From NCBI RefSeq assembly GCF_900141765.1, contig NZ_FSRK01000001.1, positions 2,520,581-2,584,580 on the forward strand: 64,000 nt of DNA, written 5' to 3'. The DNA comes from Epilithonimonas zeae. GTDB taxonomy: Bacteria > Bacteroidota > Bacteroidia > Flavobacteriales > Weeksellaceae. A model generated the notes under the pieces. That model was not told where the DNA came from, made no database searches, and worked only from the letters and a program-made list of their open reading frames with translations. Position 1 is the first letter of the stretch. The number at the start of each line of letters is the position of its first letter. Below, piece by piece: positions 1 to 7,651 of the stretch. The translations under genes and the position numbers were made by a program.

Positions 1-1159
1 TCAGTCCTTTTTGACTGATATTATCTTTAAGAATATTCCCTAGAAACTTCCCTGTCAAATCATACAATCCTATAATAATATGGTCGGAATGGATGTAGTT
101 GATGTTCAAATTTAGTTTATCTTTTACCGGATTTGGAACGACTTCAATTTTTAGATTTTCAACTTTTTCATTGCCAGATTCATTGGTTGACAAGCCCGTT
201 GTTGTCATTTTGTAAATCTGATTTCCAGATGCAAAAGCAGTTGCTCCATTAACGAAAAAAATCCGATTGAGAGAACCTCCGAGACTGTTATTGACCCAAG
301 TATTTCCACCATCAAAAGTTTCCATAAAGCCTGAATTATGGCCGCCCATCCAACCGTGTGTCTCGGAAACAAAACCAACAGCCTGAACATATGGGTCTGG
401 GAAATTTTTGGTCTGCCAAGTTAATCCGCCGTCAAAAGTTTTCAGTAATTTTCCTTGAGTTTCAGATTCTATTGAACCAAATATTGTTTTGTTACCAGGA
501 AAAATCTGTAGTTTCCAGACATAATCGCCGTATTCTCCTGCACTGTAAATTTTGTCCCAGGAATCGCCACCGTCAGTTGTTTTGAGAATCACCGCGCCCT
601 GTTCGTCACTTCCTGAAATAAAACCGATATTTTCATCAATAAACTGAACCTCGACCAAAGCAGATGCGTAAGTCGACATGTCAATAAACTTCCAAGTACT
701 ACCGGAGTCTGTTGACTTAATAACATAAGCCGGAGAAAACCAGGCTCCACAGCCATAAACAGTTGATTCTCCAACACAATCTAAACCACAAATTGCAGCT
801 GGATAAGGAGAAATATTATTGACTTTTGTCCACGTTGTTCCTCCATTTGTTGTTTTATAAAAGTTATTATTGAGTGTTCCGAGAAAACCGATATTCTCAT
901 TGAGGAATTCTATATTTCTGAAATATTGTCCAGTCTGTGAACTTACAACTTGTTCTATCCAGGTTGAACCGCCATTGGTTGTTTTGAAAACGGCTCCATT
1001 TCCTCCTCTTGCTGCCCAACCAAGATTTTCGGTCAGAAAAAAGACATCATCGTATCGACCTGTAGTAGATGACGGATAATTTAGAGCTTGCCAGTTATAA
1101 GTTTGTGAGAGTACAGTATTTGCAATATTAAGTACAAAATAAATAAATATTTTTTTCAC
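1..1159 (-). CDS. T9SS-secreted YCF48/BNR-repeat protein, C-terminus cut by window edge
   Basis: Reading the minus strand from a GTG at 1159 gives an open frame of 386 codons that runs off the left edge. It starts with a short signal peptide (KKIFIYFVLNIANTVLSQ). Six repeats of the form KTTNGGSTW, KTTDGGDSW or ETFDGGNTW follow, spaced 45-60 residues apart, as in YCF48/sortilin-like BNR beta-propellers. From about residue 335 the sequence (NLKIEVVPNPVKDKL, later LYDLTGKFLG) is the beginning of a type A T9SS C-terminal sorting domain, so the protein is probably exported through the outer membrane and surface-bound or released. No ATG lies close to the signal peptide, so GTG is the best start. 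The ligand or substrate of the propeller cannot be told from sequence. Confidence 0.85.
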   Translation of the reverse strand, partial: MKKIFIYFVLNIANTVLSQTYNWQALNYPSSTTGRYDDVFFLTENLGWAARGGNGAVFKTTNGGSTWIEQVVSSQTGQYFRNIEFLNENIGFLGTLNNNFYKTTNGGTTWTKVNNISPYPAAICGLDCVGESTVYGCGAWFSPAYVIKSTDSGSTWKFIDMSTYASALVEVQFIDENIGFISGSDEQGAVILKTTDGGDSWDKIYSAGEYGDYVWKLQIFPGNKTIFGSIESETQGKLLKTFDGGLTWQTKNFPDPYVQAVGFVSETHGWMGGHNSGFMETFDGGNTWVNNSLGGSLNRIFFVNGATAFASGNQIYKMTTTGLSTNESGNEKVENLKIEVVPNPVKDKLNLNINYIHSDHIIIGLYDLTGKFLGNILKDNISQKGL

Positions 1160-1184
1160 AGTTTTAAATTTTTCTATAAAAATA

Positions 1185-1212
1185 AAAAAAAACGGGAGAA
1201 TTTCCCGATTTT
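1185..1212 (-). terminator. Terminator after pheT
   Basis: The inverted repeat CGGGA-gaatt-TCCCG (1193-1207) has an A-run on its left and a T-run on its right. The A-run reads as a U-run on the minus strand, just after the pheT stop codon at 1233. Confidence 0.75.
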
Positions 1213-1232
1213 TTATTTTTATAATTGAGTTT

Positions 1233-3632
1233 TTATCTTAACTCTGCTTTGAACTCTTTTTCAAAAGATTTGATAAGAGAGTTCATTACTTCTGTGATAT
1301 CTTTGTCTTCAAGAGTTTTTTCTTCGTTCAGAAGTTCAAAACTTAATGCATAAGATTTTTTGCCTTCCGGAAGATTTTTACCTTCATAAACATCGAATAA
1401 ATTAATATTCTTCAAGAAAGGTGATTTATTGGATTTTGCCAACTCATATAATTCTGCATAAGTAATCGTTTTATCAACCAACAAAGCCAAATCTCTTCTA
1501 ATCTTATTAAACTTCGGAATATCGATGAATTTCAAATTTTCTTTTGTTCTCAAAGCTTGGCAAGTTTCCAATTCGATTTCTGCATAGAAAACTTCCTGGC
1601 TGATATCAAAATCTTTCAACATTTGAGGACTAACTTTTCCTATTCTTGCTATAGTTTTTCCGTCAGATTTGATTTCCAAAGCATCAGAAAAACGGTCGTC
1701 ATCTAACGCAGATTCGTTAAGTTCAAGGTTAAGCTTTTCTAAAAGAACTTTTACATAAGCTTTCAGATAATAGAAATCCGTTGCGCTTTTTGGCTGACGC
1801 CAGTTTTCCGAAACTTCTCTACCAGCTGTCAGAATCGCCAATTGCTTTCTTTCTTCGTATTTTTCTTTTTTATGGTAAATTTTCCCTAATTCGAAAAACT
1901 TAATATCAGATGATTTTCTATTGATATTATAAATTGCATTTTCCAAAAGTCCTTCCAACAAAGACTTTCTCATAAATGCCAAATCATTACTCAAAGGATT
2001 CAACAATTTCACAGCATTGGTTTCATCTTTTACAGAAGTCAGTGAGTTGTTCATCACTTCGTGGAAACCGTTGGATTGCAATGTTCTTGCCCAAGAATTT
2101 TCTAAAGCATCTTGATCATCGAAACTCAATTTTACTGGTGTGAAAGAGATTTTTTTCGGCGCATCGATTTTGTTGTAACCGTAGATTCTCAATACTTCTT
2201 CAATAACGTCGATTTCTCTTGTAACATCTGCTCTATAAACAGGAACAGATAATTCAAGACCGTTTTGAATCTCATTAAGAATCTGAATATCAAGAGATTT
2301 TAAAATCTCTTTGATTTTTTCTCTATGGATTTTAGTTCCCAGAATCTGGTCTAATTTCGAATATCTGAAAACCACATAATGGTCTTTGATTTTTTCAGGA
2401 TAATGTTCCAGAATCTCTCCAACTAATTTTCCGCCAGCCAATTCCTGAATCAAACTAATTGCGTGAGTCAAAGCTGTTCTGGCATTATTTGGGTCAACAC
2501 CTCTTTCAAAGCGGAAAGATGCATCAGTATTCAAACCGTGTAACTTAGACGCTTTTCTAATCGCTACCGGATTGAAATAAGCACTTTCTAAGAAAATGGT
2601 TTTGGTTTCAGATGAAACACCACTTTCGCTTCCACCAAAAACTCCAGCAATACACATTGGTTTATCTTTTCCGTCTTTAATAATGATTTCGGAACCGTTC
2701 AAAGTTCTTTCAACATTATCTAGAGTTTTGAATTTGGTTCCAGCTTTTACGGTTCCAACTTTCACAGTTTTATCTGCAATTTTTTCTGCATCGAAAGCGT
2801 GAAGCGGTTGTCCAAGGCCGTGAAGAATATAATTGGTGATATCAACAACGTTGTTAATTGGCGAAAGTCCGATTGCTTTCAATCTATCTTTCAACCAATC
2901 TGGAGACGTTTTGATTTCTACGTTTTCTATGACAGCACCCAGATATCTTGGCGTCAATTCAGAATCTTCGACTTCTAATTTGAAATCGTGAGAACCTTCG
3001 ATGTTTAAAACTTTAGATTCTAGTTTCGTAAATTCTGACTTCAAATTATTGGAAGACACAAAAGCCTGCAAATCTCTTGCAACACCATAATGTGACATGG
3101 CGTCGGTCCTGTTTGGCGTCAATCCAATCTCATAAACCTCATCGTTTGTCAATTCAAAATAATCAGCGAAAGGTTTCCCAACTTCATATTTTGTTTCGTC
3201 CAAAACCATAATTCCGGCGTGGTCATCGCTCAAACCTAATTCGTCTTCGGCACAAATCATTCCTTCGGAAACTTCGCCACGGATTTTAGCTTTTTTGATT
3301 TCGAAAGAATTGCCGTCTTTTGCATAGATTTTTGTTCCTACCACAGCCACAGGAACAGTTTGCCCAGAAGCAACATTCGGCGCTCCACAAACGATTTCCA
3401 GAATTTTTCCGTTGCCAACATCGACTGTTGTTTTGCTTAGTTTATCAGCATTCGGATGTTTTTCGCAAGTCAGAACTTTGCCAACGATAATTCCTTCCAG
3501 ACTTCCTTTGACGCTTTCGAATTTATCAACACCTTCCACTTCCAAACCGATATCGGTCAAATATGCACTGATTTTCTCAGAATTAAGGTCTGTTTTGATA
3601 TAATCTTTAAGCCAATTATTAGAAATTTTCAT
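1233..3632 (-). CDS. pheT: Phenylalanyl-tRNA synthetase beta subunit
   Basis: This is the beta chain of the cytoplasmic alpha2-beta2 enzyme that charges tRNA-Phe. The 799 residues fit the bacterial family (about 790-810). The N-terminus MKISNNWLKDYIKT is typical. An EMAP-II/tRNA-binding domain lies at about 40-150 (GKVLTCEKHPNADKL), followed by the B3/B4 editing region (LGAVIENVEIKTSPDWL), the B5 domain, a catalytic-like core (LLNPLSNDLAFMRKSLLEGL) and a C-terminal FDX-ACB domain (FNKIRRDLALLVD). I chose the ATG at 3632. The frame extends upstream to a TTG at 3671, but those 13 codons are not family-like and lie in an intergenic repeat. The alpha subunit pheS is not in this window. The gene is single, with a terminator directly after it. 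Confidence 0.97.
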   Translation of the reverse strand: MKISNNWLKDYIKTDLNSEKISAYLTDIGLEVEGVDKFESVKGSLEGIIVGKVLTCEKHPNADKLSKTTVDVGNGKILEIVCGAPNVASGQTVPVAVVGTKIYAKDGNSFEIKKAKIRGEVSEGMICAEDELGLSDDHAGIMVLDETKYEVGKPFADYFELTNDEVYEIGLTPNRTDAMSHYGVARDLQAFVSSNNLKSEFTKLESKVLNIEGSHDFKLEVEDSELTPRYLGAVIENVEIKTSPDWLKDRLKAIGLSPINNVVDITNYILHGLGQPLHAFDAEKIADKTVKVGTVKAGTKFKTLDNVERTLNGSEIIIKDGKDKPMCIAGVFGGSESGVSSETKTIFLESAYFNPVAIRKASKLHGLNTDASFRFERGVDPNNARTALTHAISLIQELAGGKLVGEILEHYPEKIKDHYVVFRYSKLDQILGTKIHREKIKEILKSLDIQILNEIQNGLELSVPVYRADVTREIDVIEEVLRIYGYNKIDAPKKISFTPVKLSFDDQDALENSWARTLQSNGFHEVMNNSLTSVKDETNAVKLLNPLSNDLAFMRKSLLEGLLENAIYNINRKSSDIKFFELGKIYHKKEKYEERKQLAILTAGREVSENWRQPKSATDFYYLKAYVKVLLEKLNLELNESALDDDRFSDALEIKSDGKTIARIGKVSPQMLKDFDISQEVFYAEIELETCQALRTKENLKFIDIPKFNKIRRDLALLVDKTITYAELYELAKSNKSPFLKNINLFDVYEGKNLPEGKKSYALSFELLNEEKTLEDKDITEVMNSLIKSFEKEFKAELR

Positions 3633-3653
3633 TCTTTTTATATTTGAATTTTT

Positions 3654-3690
3654 TGAACACAAAGTGCGCAAAGATTTTTTTAATTTAAAC
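3654..3690. repeat. Copy of a short intergenic repeat (ACACAAAG..GCAAAGATTTTTTT)
   Basis: The segment from 3656 (AACACAAAGTGCGCAAAG followed by ATTTTTTT) closely resembles the one from 5412 (AACACATAGGCACAATG followed by ATTTTTTTT). Both are intergenic. They look like copies of a dispersed, degenerate element, but two loci are not enough to define a family. Confidence 0.4.
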
Positions 3691-3791
3691 TGCTTTTAAG
3701 TTCACAACGATGTAACTTATAAGAAGTTTTTAAACTAAAATTTGAGACTTGAATTTCAAATCTCAAATTTTAAATATGATTAATTTTAAAA

Positions 3792-4922
3792 TTATAAACC
3801 GATTACAGGCATTGACAGCATCAGGATACTTTCGTTCTCCTCCAATCCGTCAACCGGTTCTACGATTCCTGGTCTGTTTGGCTGAGACATTTTCATTGTG
3901 ATATCGTCAGAAGCCAAAACGGATAACATCTCTGTCAGGAATTTTGAACTGAAACCAATATTGATATCATCGCCATTATAGTCGCAAGGAATCTGCATAT
4001 CCGCTTTGTTTGCGTACTCTGTATCTTCTGCGTGAAGATGTAGAACATTGCCAGACAACTTGAATCTTACCTGATTGGTCGATTTGTTTGACATAATAGA
4101 TGCTCTTCTGATAGAACCTAAAAGTAAGCTTCTGTTGATGGTCAAAACGTTTGGATTTTCCTTAGGAATTACTGCGTTGTAATTCGGATATTTCCCGTCT
4201 ATCAAACGACAAATCCAAATATTATTTCCAAATGTGAATTTCGCCATATTATCACTGAATTCAATCACAACATCTTCGTTGGAATTATTCAGAATGTTTT
4301 TGAAAATTGACAAAGGTTTCTTTGGCATAATGAATTCCAAAGTCTCCGGATGTACGATATCTGTTCTTTTGTAAACCACCAATCTGTGAGAATCTGTGGA
4401 AACAAAATTGGTCTCATCTTCTTTGAACTGAAACAAAACACCAGTCATCACAGGACGAAGAGAATCATTACTTGTAGCAAACAAAGTGTTAGCCAAAGCT
4501 TCTGCTAAAATTCCTCCTCCAATTGTTACTTTCTGAGATGCATCAAATTCCGGCAATTCCGGATAATCGTCCGCATTATCCAAAGCCACTGCGAAATTGT
4601 CTTTTTCATCCAAAATTTCCAAAACGCTTCCGTTTCCGTCTTCAGAATCTTTAACCGCCAAAGTCAAAGGCTGCTCACCGTAAGTTTTCAGGAAATCCTG
4701 AAAAATCTTCCCTGGAACTGCTAATTTTCCTTTGTCATCCGACTTCACTTCAAGGGAAGTGATCAACGTCGTTTCACCATCAGAAGCCGTAACTGTCAAC
4801 AAGTTCTGGTCTAACTCGAAAAGAAAATTCTCCAAAATTGGTCTGGATTGTGAACCGGAAATCACGCCACTTACCGTCTGTAAAGCTTTTTGCAAATCGC
4901 CACTGGCAACAATAAATCTCAT
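3792..4922 (-). CDS. dnaN: DNA polymerase III sliding clamp (beta subunit)
   Basis: This ring-forming processivity clamp of the replicative polymerase binds DNA without sequence specificity and recruits polymerase, ligase and repair proteins. At 376 residues it matches the usual 366-380. The three-domain clamp is recognisable from MRFIVASGDLQKALQTVSGVI, LAVPGKIFQDFLKT and the second-domain SNDSLRPVMTGVLF / TDSHRLVVYK. The C-terminal NRPGIVEPVDG...MLSMPVIGL is the peptide-binding-pocket region. The gene stands alone between pheT and a divergent lipid kinase gene. A -7 type promoter box lies 24 nt upstream of the ATG. Confidence 0.97.
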   Translation of the reverse strand: MRFIVASGDLQKALQTVSGVISGSQSRPILENFLFELDQNLLTVTASDGETTLITSLEVKSDDKGKLAVPGKIFQDFLKTYGEQPLTLAVKDSEDGNGSVLEILDEKDNFAVALDNADDYPELPEFDASQKVTIGGGILAEALANTLFATSNDSLRPVMTGVLFQFKEDETNFVSTDSHRLVVYKRTDIVHPETLEFIMPKKPLSIFKNILNNSNEDVVIEFSDNMAKFTFGNNIWICRLIDGKYPNYNAVIPKENPNVLTINRSLLLGSIRRASIMSNKSTNQVRFKLSGNVLHLHAEDTEYANKADMQIPCDYNGDDINIGFSSKFLTEMLSVLASDDITMKMSQPNRPGIVEPVDGLEENESILMLSMPVIGL

Positions 4923-4945
4923 AAACTGTATTTATTTCAATTCCA

Positions 4946-4953
4946 CAAATATA
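4946..4953 (-). promoter_or_regulatory. Bacteroidota -7 box for dnaN (TATATTTG)
   Basis: On the minus strand TATATTTG is an exact match to the TAnnTTTG consensus and lies 24 nt before the dnaN ATG. No clear -33 TTG is visible, so this is a half-site match. Confidence 0.5.
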
Positions 4954-5015
4954 ATGATTTCGGTTCGATTGTAAAAGGTGTATTAATTTAGTTATTAACA
5001 ATTATGATAATAATC

Positions 5016-5023
5016 TATCTTTG
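5016..5023 (+). promoter_or_regulatory. Bacteroidota -7 box for the lipid kinase gene (TATCTTTG)
   Basis: TATCTTTG fits TAnnTTTG and lies 14 nt before the ATG at 5038, which implies a very short leader. No -33 TTG is seen at the expected distance. Confidence 0.45.
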
Positions 5024-5037
5024 TTGATATTATCACA

Positions 5038-5403
5038 ATGAAAAAACCGCCATTTCATAAAAGTGTTTTGTTCACCTTCCGAGGAATTATTTGGATTTTG
5101 AGAAACGAAAGGAATTTCCAGTTTCATATTTTAGGATTGATTATTAATCTTTTTCTGATTGTTTTTTTTGAGCTTTCAAATATCGAAACAGCTATGATTA
5201 TTCTTTGTTGCTTTTTTGTTTTGGTAACAGAAGCTTTGAATACTTGTGTTGAAAAAATTTGTGATTACATCCAACCTGAGTTTGATTCCCGAATTGGAAT
5301 TATTAAGGATTTAGCTGGTGGCGCGGTAATGTTGGCTACGATTTCTTCGGTTTGTGTTGGCATTTTGGTTTATTGGCCTTATTTGAAATTGTTATTTCAT
5401 TAA
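5038..5403 (+). CDS. dgkA: Diacylglycerol kinase / undecaprenol kinase (DgkA family)
   Basis: This is a small integral-membrane lipid kinase of 121 residues, the normal family size. The N-terminus has the conserved amphipathic stretch (SVLFTFRGIIWILRNERNFQFH). Three hydrophobic helices follow, at about 36-55, 57-75 and 98-118. The active-site signature reads EALNTCVEKICD, then GIIKDLAGGAVML; the usual form is ENTAIE...KD.AAGAV. The family phosphorylates diacylglycerol or, in many bacteria, undecaprenol for lipid-carrier recycling. Sequence alone does not separate the two. It is divergent from dnaN and appears monocistronic. Confidence 0.9.
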   Translation: MKKPPFHKSVLFTFRGIIWILRNERNFQFHILGLIINLFLIVFFELSNIETAMIILCCFFVLVTEALNTCVEKICDYIQPEFDSRIGIIKDLAGGAVMLATISSVCVGILVYWPYLKLLFH

Positions 5404-5411
5404 AGCGGTTT

Positions 5412-5550
5412 AACACATAGGCACAATGATTTTTTTTAATTATATAAACGTTTTAAGACACAAGAAAATAAAAGATTTTTATTTAATGAAATTAAACTTT
5501 GTGTCTTAAAAACACTACAATAAATATAGATTCTTTTGTGCCTTTGTATT
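5412..5550. repeat. Nested inverted-repeat element between dgkA and ddl
   Basis: The outer arms are AGGCACAA (5419-5426) and TTGTGCCT (5536-5543). The inner arms are TTTTAAGACACAAG (5451-5464) and CTTTGTGTCTTAAAA (5497-5511), which pair over 14 of 15 positions. The core is AT-rich. The left end resembles the segment at 3656. It has the look of a small non-autonomous mobile repeat (MITE- or REP-like), but it carries no coding frame. The inner hairpin could also act as a terminator for dgkA. Confidence 0.5.
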
Positions 5551-5621
5551 TTTCAGTTCCCTTTAAATTCTTAATTACAATATTTAGAAAAATTTTAATC
5601 CTATCTTTTTCATAAAATCTT

Positions 5622-5629
5622 TACATTTG
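5622..5629 (+). promoter_or_regulatory. Bacteroidota -7 box for ddl (TACATTTG)
   Basis: TACATTTG matches TAnnTTTG, 19 nt before the ddl ATG. There is no convincing -33 TTG. Confidence 0.45.
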
Positions 5630-5648
5630 TTTTCAATATATTTCTAAA

Positions 5649-6632
5649 ATGAGCAAAAAAAATGTAGCCGTTGTAATGGGCGGTTATTCTGATGAATACA
5701 AAGTTTCTCTTAAAAGCGGACAATTAATTTTTGATTCACTTGACCGTGAACTTTATGATGTTTACAAAGTAATAATTCTAAAAGATGAATGGTATTTGTT
5801 AGACGAAAAAGATAAAAAAAGATTCATCAACAAAGCAGATTTCTCAGTAAACCTCGGCGATGGAGACATTCTTAACTTTGATGTTTGTTTCAATATCATC
5901 CACGGAACGCCAGGCGAAAATGGAATTATGCAAGCTTACTGGGACGCAATTGGACAAAAATATACAGGCTGTGATTTCTATCAAAGTGCACTGACATTCA
6001 ATAAAAAAGATACGTTAGCTGTTTTATCAAAATACGGAATTCCTTCTGCAAAAAGTATTTATCTAAGAAATGGTGAGCAAGTTTCTGACGATGAGATTGT
6101 AGAAAAACTTGGGCTTCCGCTTTTCGTAAAGCCCAATCAAAGTGGTTCTTCTCTTGGAATTTCTAAAGTGAAAGATAAAAACGAGCTTAAAAACGCAATT
6201 GAATTTGCTTATAAAGAAGATGACGAAATCCTTATCGAAAGTGCTCTTAACGGAATGGAGGTTTCCGTTGGCGTTTTGGATTACAAAGGCGAAGTGATTG
6301 TTTTAGGAATTACGGAAATTGTTCCAGACAAAGAATTCTTCGATTACGAAGCCAAATATGAAGGTGCTTCTCAAGAGATTACGCCTGCAAGAATTGATGA
6401 AGAAACCAGAAAAAAGGTAGAAGAAATTTCCATAAAAGCTTACAAATCGCTTGGAATGAGTGGATTTTCCCGTTCAGAATTCATTATCGTTGATGGAATC
6501 CCACATCTTTTGGAAATGAATACAAATCCCGGGTTTTCTCCGGCAAGCATCCTTCCACAACAGGCAAAAATCTACGGAATCTCTATCAAAGACCTTTGCG
6601 GAAACGAAGTAGAAAAAGCACTTAACAAATAA
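5649..6632 (+). CDS. ddl: D-alanine--D-alanine ligase
   Basis: This cytoplasmic ATP-grasp ligase joins two D-Ala to make the dipeptide for UDP-MurNAc-pentapeptide. It has 327 residues. The N-terminal Rossmann-like domain begins with VAVVMGGYSDEYKVSL and contains the conserved HGTPGENG loop. The ATP-grasp part shows LPLFVKPNQSGSSLGISKV and the metal/substrate segment EMNTNPGFSPASILPQ near the C-terminus. Flavobacterial Ddl proteins have this compact form. coaD follows after 73 nt on the same strand, so the two may be co-transcribed. Confidence 0.96.
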   Translation: MSKKNVAVVMGGYSDEYKVSLKSGQLIFDSLDRELYDVYKVIILKDEWYLLDEKDKKRFINKADFSVNLGDGDILNFDVCFNIIHGTPGENGIMQAYWDAIGQKYTGCDFYQSALTFNKKDTLAVLSKYGIPSAKSIYLRNGEQVSDDEIVEKLGLPLFVKPNQSGSSLGISKVKDKNELKNAIEFAYKEDDEILIESALNGMEVSVGVLDYKGEVIVLGITEIVPDKEFFDYEAKYEGASQEITPARIDEETRKKVEEISIKAYKSLGMSGFSRSEFIIVDGIPHLLEMNTNPGFSPASILPQQAKIYGISIKDLCGNEVEKALNK

Positions 6633-6705
6633 TTATAAATGATAAATTTTAGATTTTAAATTATTTGAGAAATCTAAAATTCATAATCTAAAATTTAAAA
6701 TTTCT

Positions 6706-7176
6706 ATGAAAATTGCTGTTTTTCCAGGGTCGTTTGACCCAATCACTCTGGGTCATTATGATATTGTGGAGCGCGCTGTCCCGTTGTTCGACAAAATCAT
6801 TATTGCCATCGGAAAGAATTCTCAGAAAAAATATATGTTCTCTCTTGAACAACGTAAAGAATTCATCAGAAAAACATTCGAAAAATTTCCAAATGTGGAA
6901 GTTGATGATTTTGAAGGCTTGACAATCGATTACTGTAAAAGTAAAAACGTGAATTTCATCTTGAGAGGCCTAAGAAATCCAGCCGATTTCGAATTCGAAA
7001 AATCGATCGCGCAAACCAATAGAGCTTTAACCAGAGAAAATACGGTTGAAACTATTTTCCTTTTGACTTCCTCCGGAAAATCTTATATCAGCAGCAGCAT
7101 TGTAAGGGAAATTATTTCTTATGGCGGGAACTATGAAATTATGGTTCCTGATGCTGTGAGAGTTGAAAAAAAATAA
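6706..7176 (+). CDS. coaD: Phosphopantetheine adenylyltransferase
   Basis: This enzyme catalyses the penultimate step of coenzyme A synthesis: 4'-phosphopantetheine + ATP gives dephospho-CoA + PPi. The 156 residues are the usual length for this nucleotidyltransferase. The (T/H)xGH motif is FDPITLGHYDI near residue 15. The LRGLRNPADFEFE segment and the C-terminal ISSSIVREI motif are both conserved. It is the last gene of a ddl-coaD pair and is followed by a strong terminator. Confidence 0.97.
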   Translation: MKIAVFPGSFDPITLGHYDIVERAVPLFDKIIIAIGKNSQKKYMFSLEQRKEFIRKTFEKFPNVEVDDFEGLTIDYCKSKNVNFILRGLRNPADFEFEKSIAQTNRALTRENTVETIFLLTSSGKSYISSSIVREIISYGGNYEIMVPDAVRVEKK

Positions 7177-7181
7177 ATTAA

Positions 7182-7212
7182 AAATCCTGAAGTTAGCTTC
7201 AGGATTTTTTTA
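7182..7212 (+). terminator. Rho-independent terminator of coaD
   Basis: The hairpin AAATCCTGAAG-ttag-CTTCAGGATTT (7182-7207) is followed by a T-run, 6 nt after the coaD stop. Confidence 0.9.
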
Positions 7213-7263
7213 TTTTCAGAACAAAATTGGATTTTGTTCTTATTTTGTTCTGGATTACTTATA

Positions 7264-7290
7264 AAAAAACCACCTAAATTAGGTGGTTTT
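7264..7290 (-). terminator. Terminator of the downstream tRNA-Phe copy
   Basis: AAAACCACCT-aaatt-AGGTGGTTTT with flanking A-run (U-run on minus) lies immediately 3' of the tRNA at 7294. Confidence 0.85.
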
Positions 7291-7293
7291 AAG

Positions 7294-7366
7294 TGGTTTC
7301 TCCAGGAATCGAACCAGGGACACACGGATTTTCAATCCGTTGCTCTACCAACTGAGCTAAGAAACC
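7294..7366 (-). tRNA. tRNA-Phe (GAA), copy 1
   Basis: The 73-nt cloverleaf has acceptor GGTTTCT/AGAAACC, D-arm GCTC/GAGC, anticodon stem ACGGA/TCCGT and loop TTGAAAA, giving anticodon GAA. The T-arm loop is TTCGATT. The T stem is CCTGG on both sides, so it carries a central U-U mismatch. CCA is not encoded (ACC A CTT). It has its own promoter and terminator and is a near-exact duplicate of the gene 193 nt away. Confidence 0.97.
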
Positions 7367-7391
7367 ATAACTCGTTTTGTTTTGAGTGGTG

Positions 7392-7423
7392 CAAAAATAC
7401 ACTCTTTACTCATATAATCCAAA
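7392..7423 (-). promoter_or_regulatory. Promoter of tRNA-Phe copy 1
   Basis: On the minus strand TTTG (7420-7423), 20 nt, then TATTTTTG (7392-7399) matches the Bacteroidota -33/-7 consensus. The element lies 26 nt before the mature tRNA 5' end. Confidence 0.75.
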
Positions 7424-7455
7424 TTAGATTGCTACTAATTTGATTTTTTTTATTT

Positions 7456-7481
7456 AAAAAACCGCCTTAGTTAGGCGGTTT
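7456..7481 (-). terminator. Terminator of the upstream tRNA-Phe copy
   Basis: AAACCGCC-ttagtta-GGCGGTTT (7459-7481) has an A-run on its left, which is a U-run on the minus strand. It lies just 3' of the tRNA at 7487. Confidence 0.85.
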
Positions 7482-7486
7482 GTAAG

Positions 7487-7559
7487 TGGTTTCTCCAGGA
7501 ATCGAACCAGGGACACACGGATTTTCAATCCGTTGCTCTACCAACTGAGCTAAGAAACC
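7487..7559 (-). tRNA. tRNA-Phe (GAA), copy 2
   Basis: The 73-nt sequence is identical to the copy at 7294-7366, including anticodon GAA and the U-U mismatch in the T stem. Its 5' leader (caccactcaaaacaaaacga) is shared with the other copy, so promoter, tRNA and hairpin were duplicated together as a unit of about 193 bp. Confidence 0.97.
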
Positions 7560-7584
7560 ATCACTCGTTTTGTTTTGAGTGGTG

Positions 7585-7616
7585 CAAAAGTATATTCTTT
7601 ATTCTTATAATGCAAA
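7585..7616 (-). promoter_or_regulatory. Promoter of tRNA-Phe copy 2
   Basis: On the minus strand TTTG (7613-7616), 20 nt, then TACTTTTG (7585-7592) fits TTTG-N20-TAnnTTTG. Its spacing is the same as in copy 1, although the spacer sequence has diverged. Confidence 0.75.
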
Positions 7617-7651
7617 TTATATTAGAATTTCTTCACACATTTTATTTAAAA

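Noticed and set aside
3633..3671. Longer pheT start at a TTG (13 extra codons)
   Set aside because: The added residues do not look like the family N-terminus, and the DNA overlaps an intergenic repeat. The ATG at 3632 gives the standard PheT start.
7234..7443. 69-residue open frame across the first tRNA-Phe
   Set aside because: It runs through a tRNA and a terminator hairpin, so it is not a gene.
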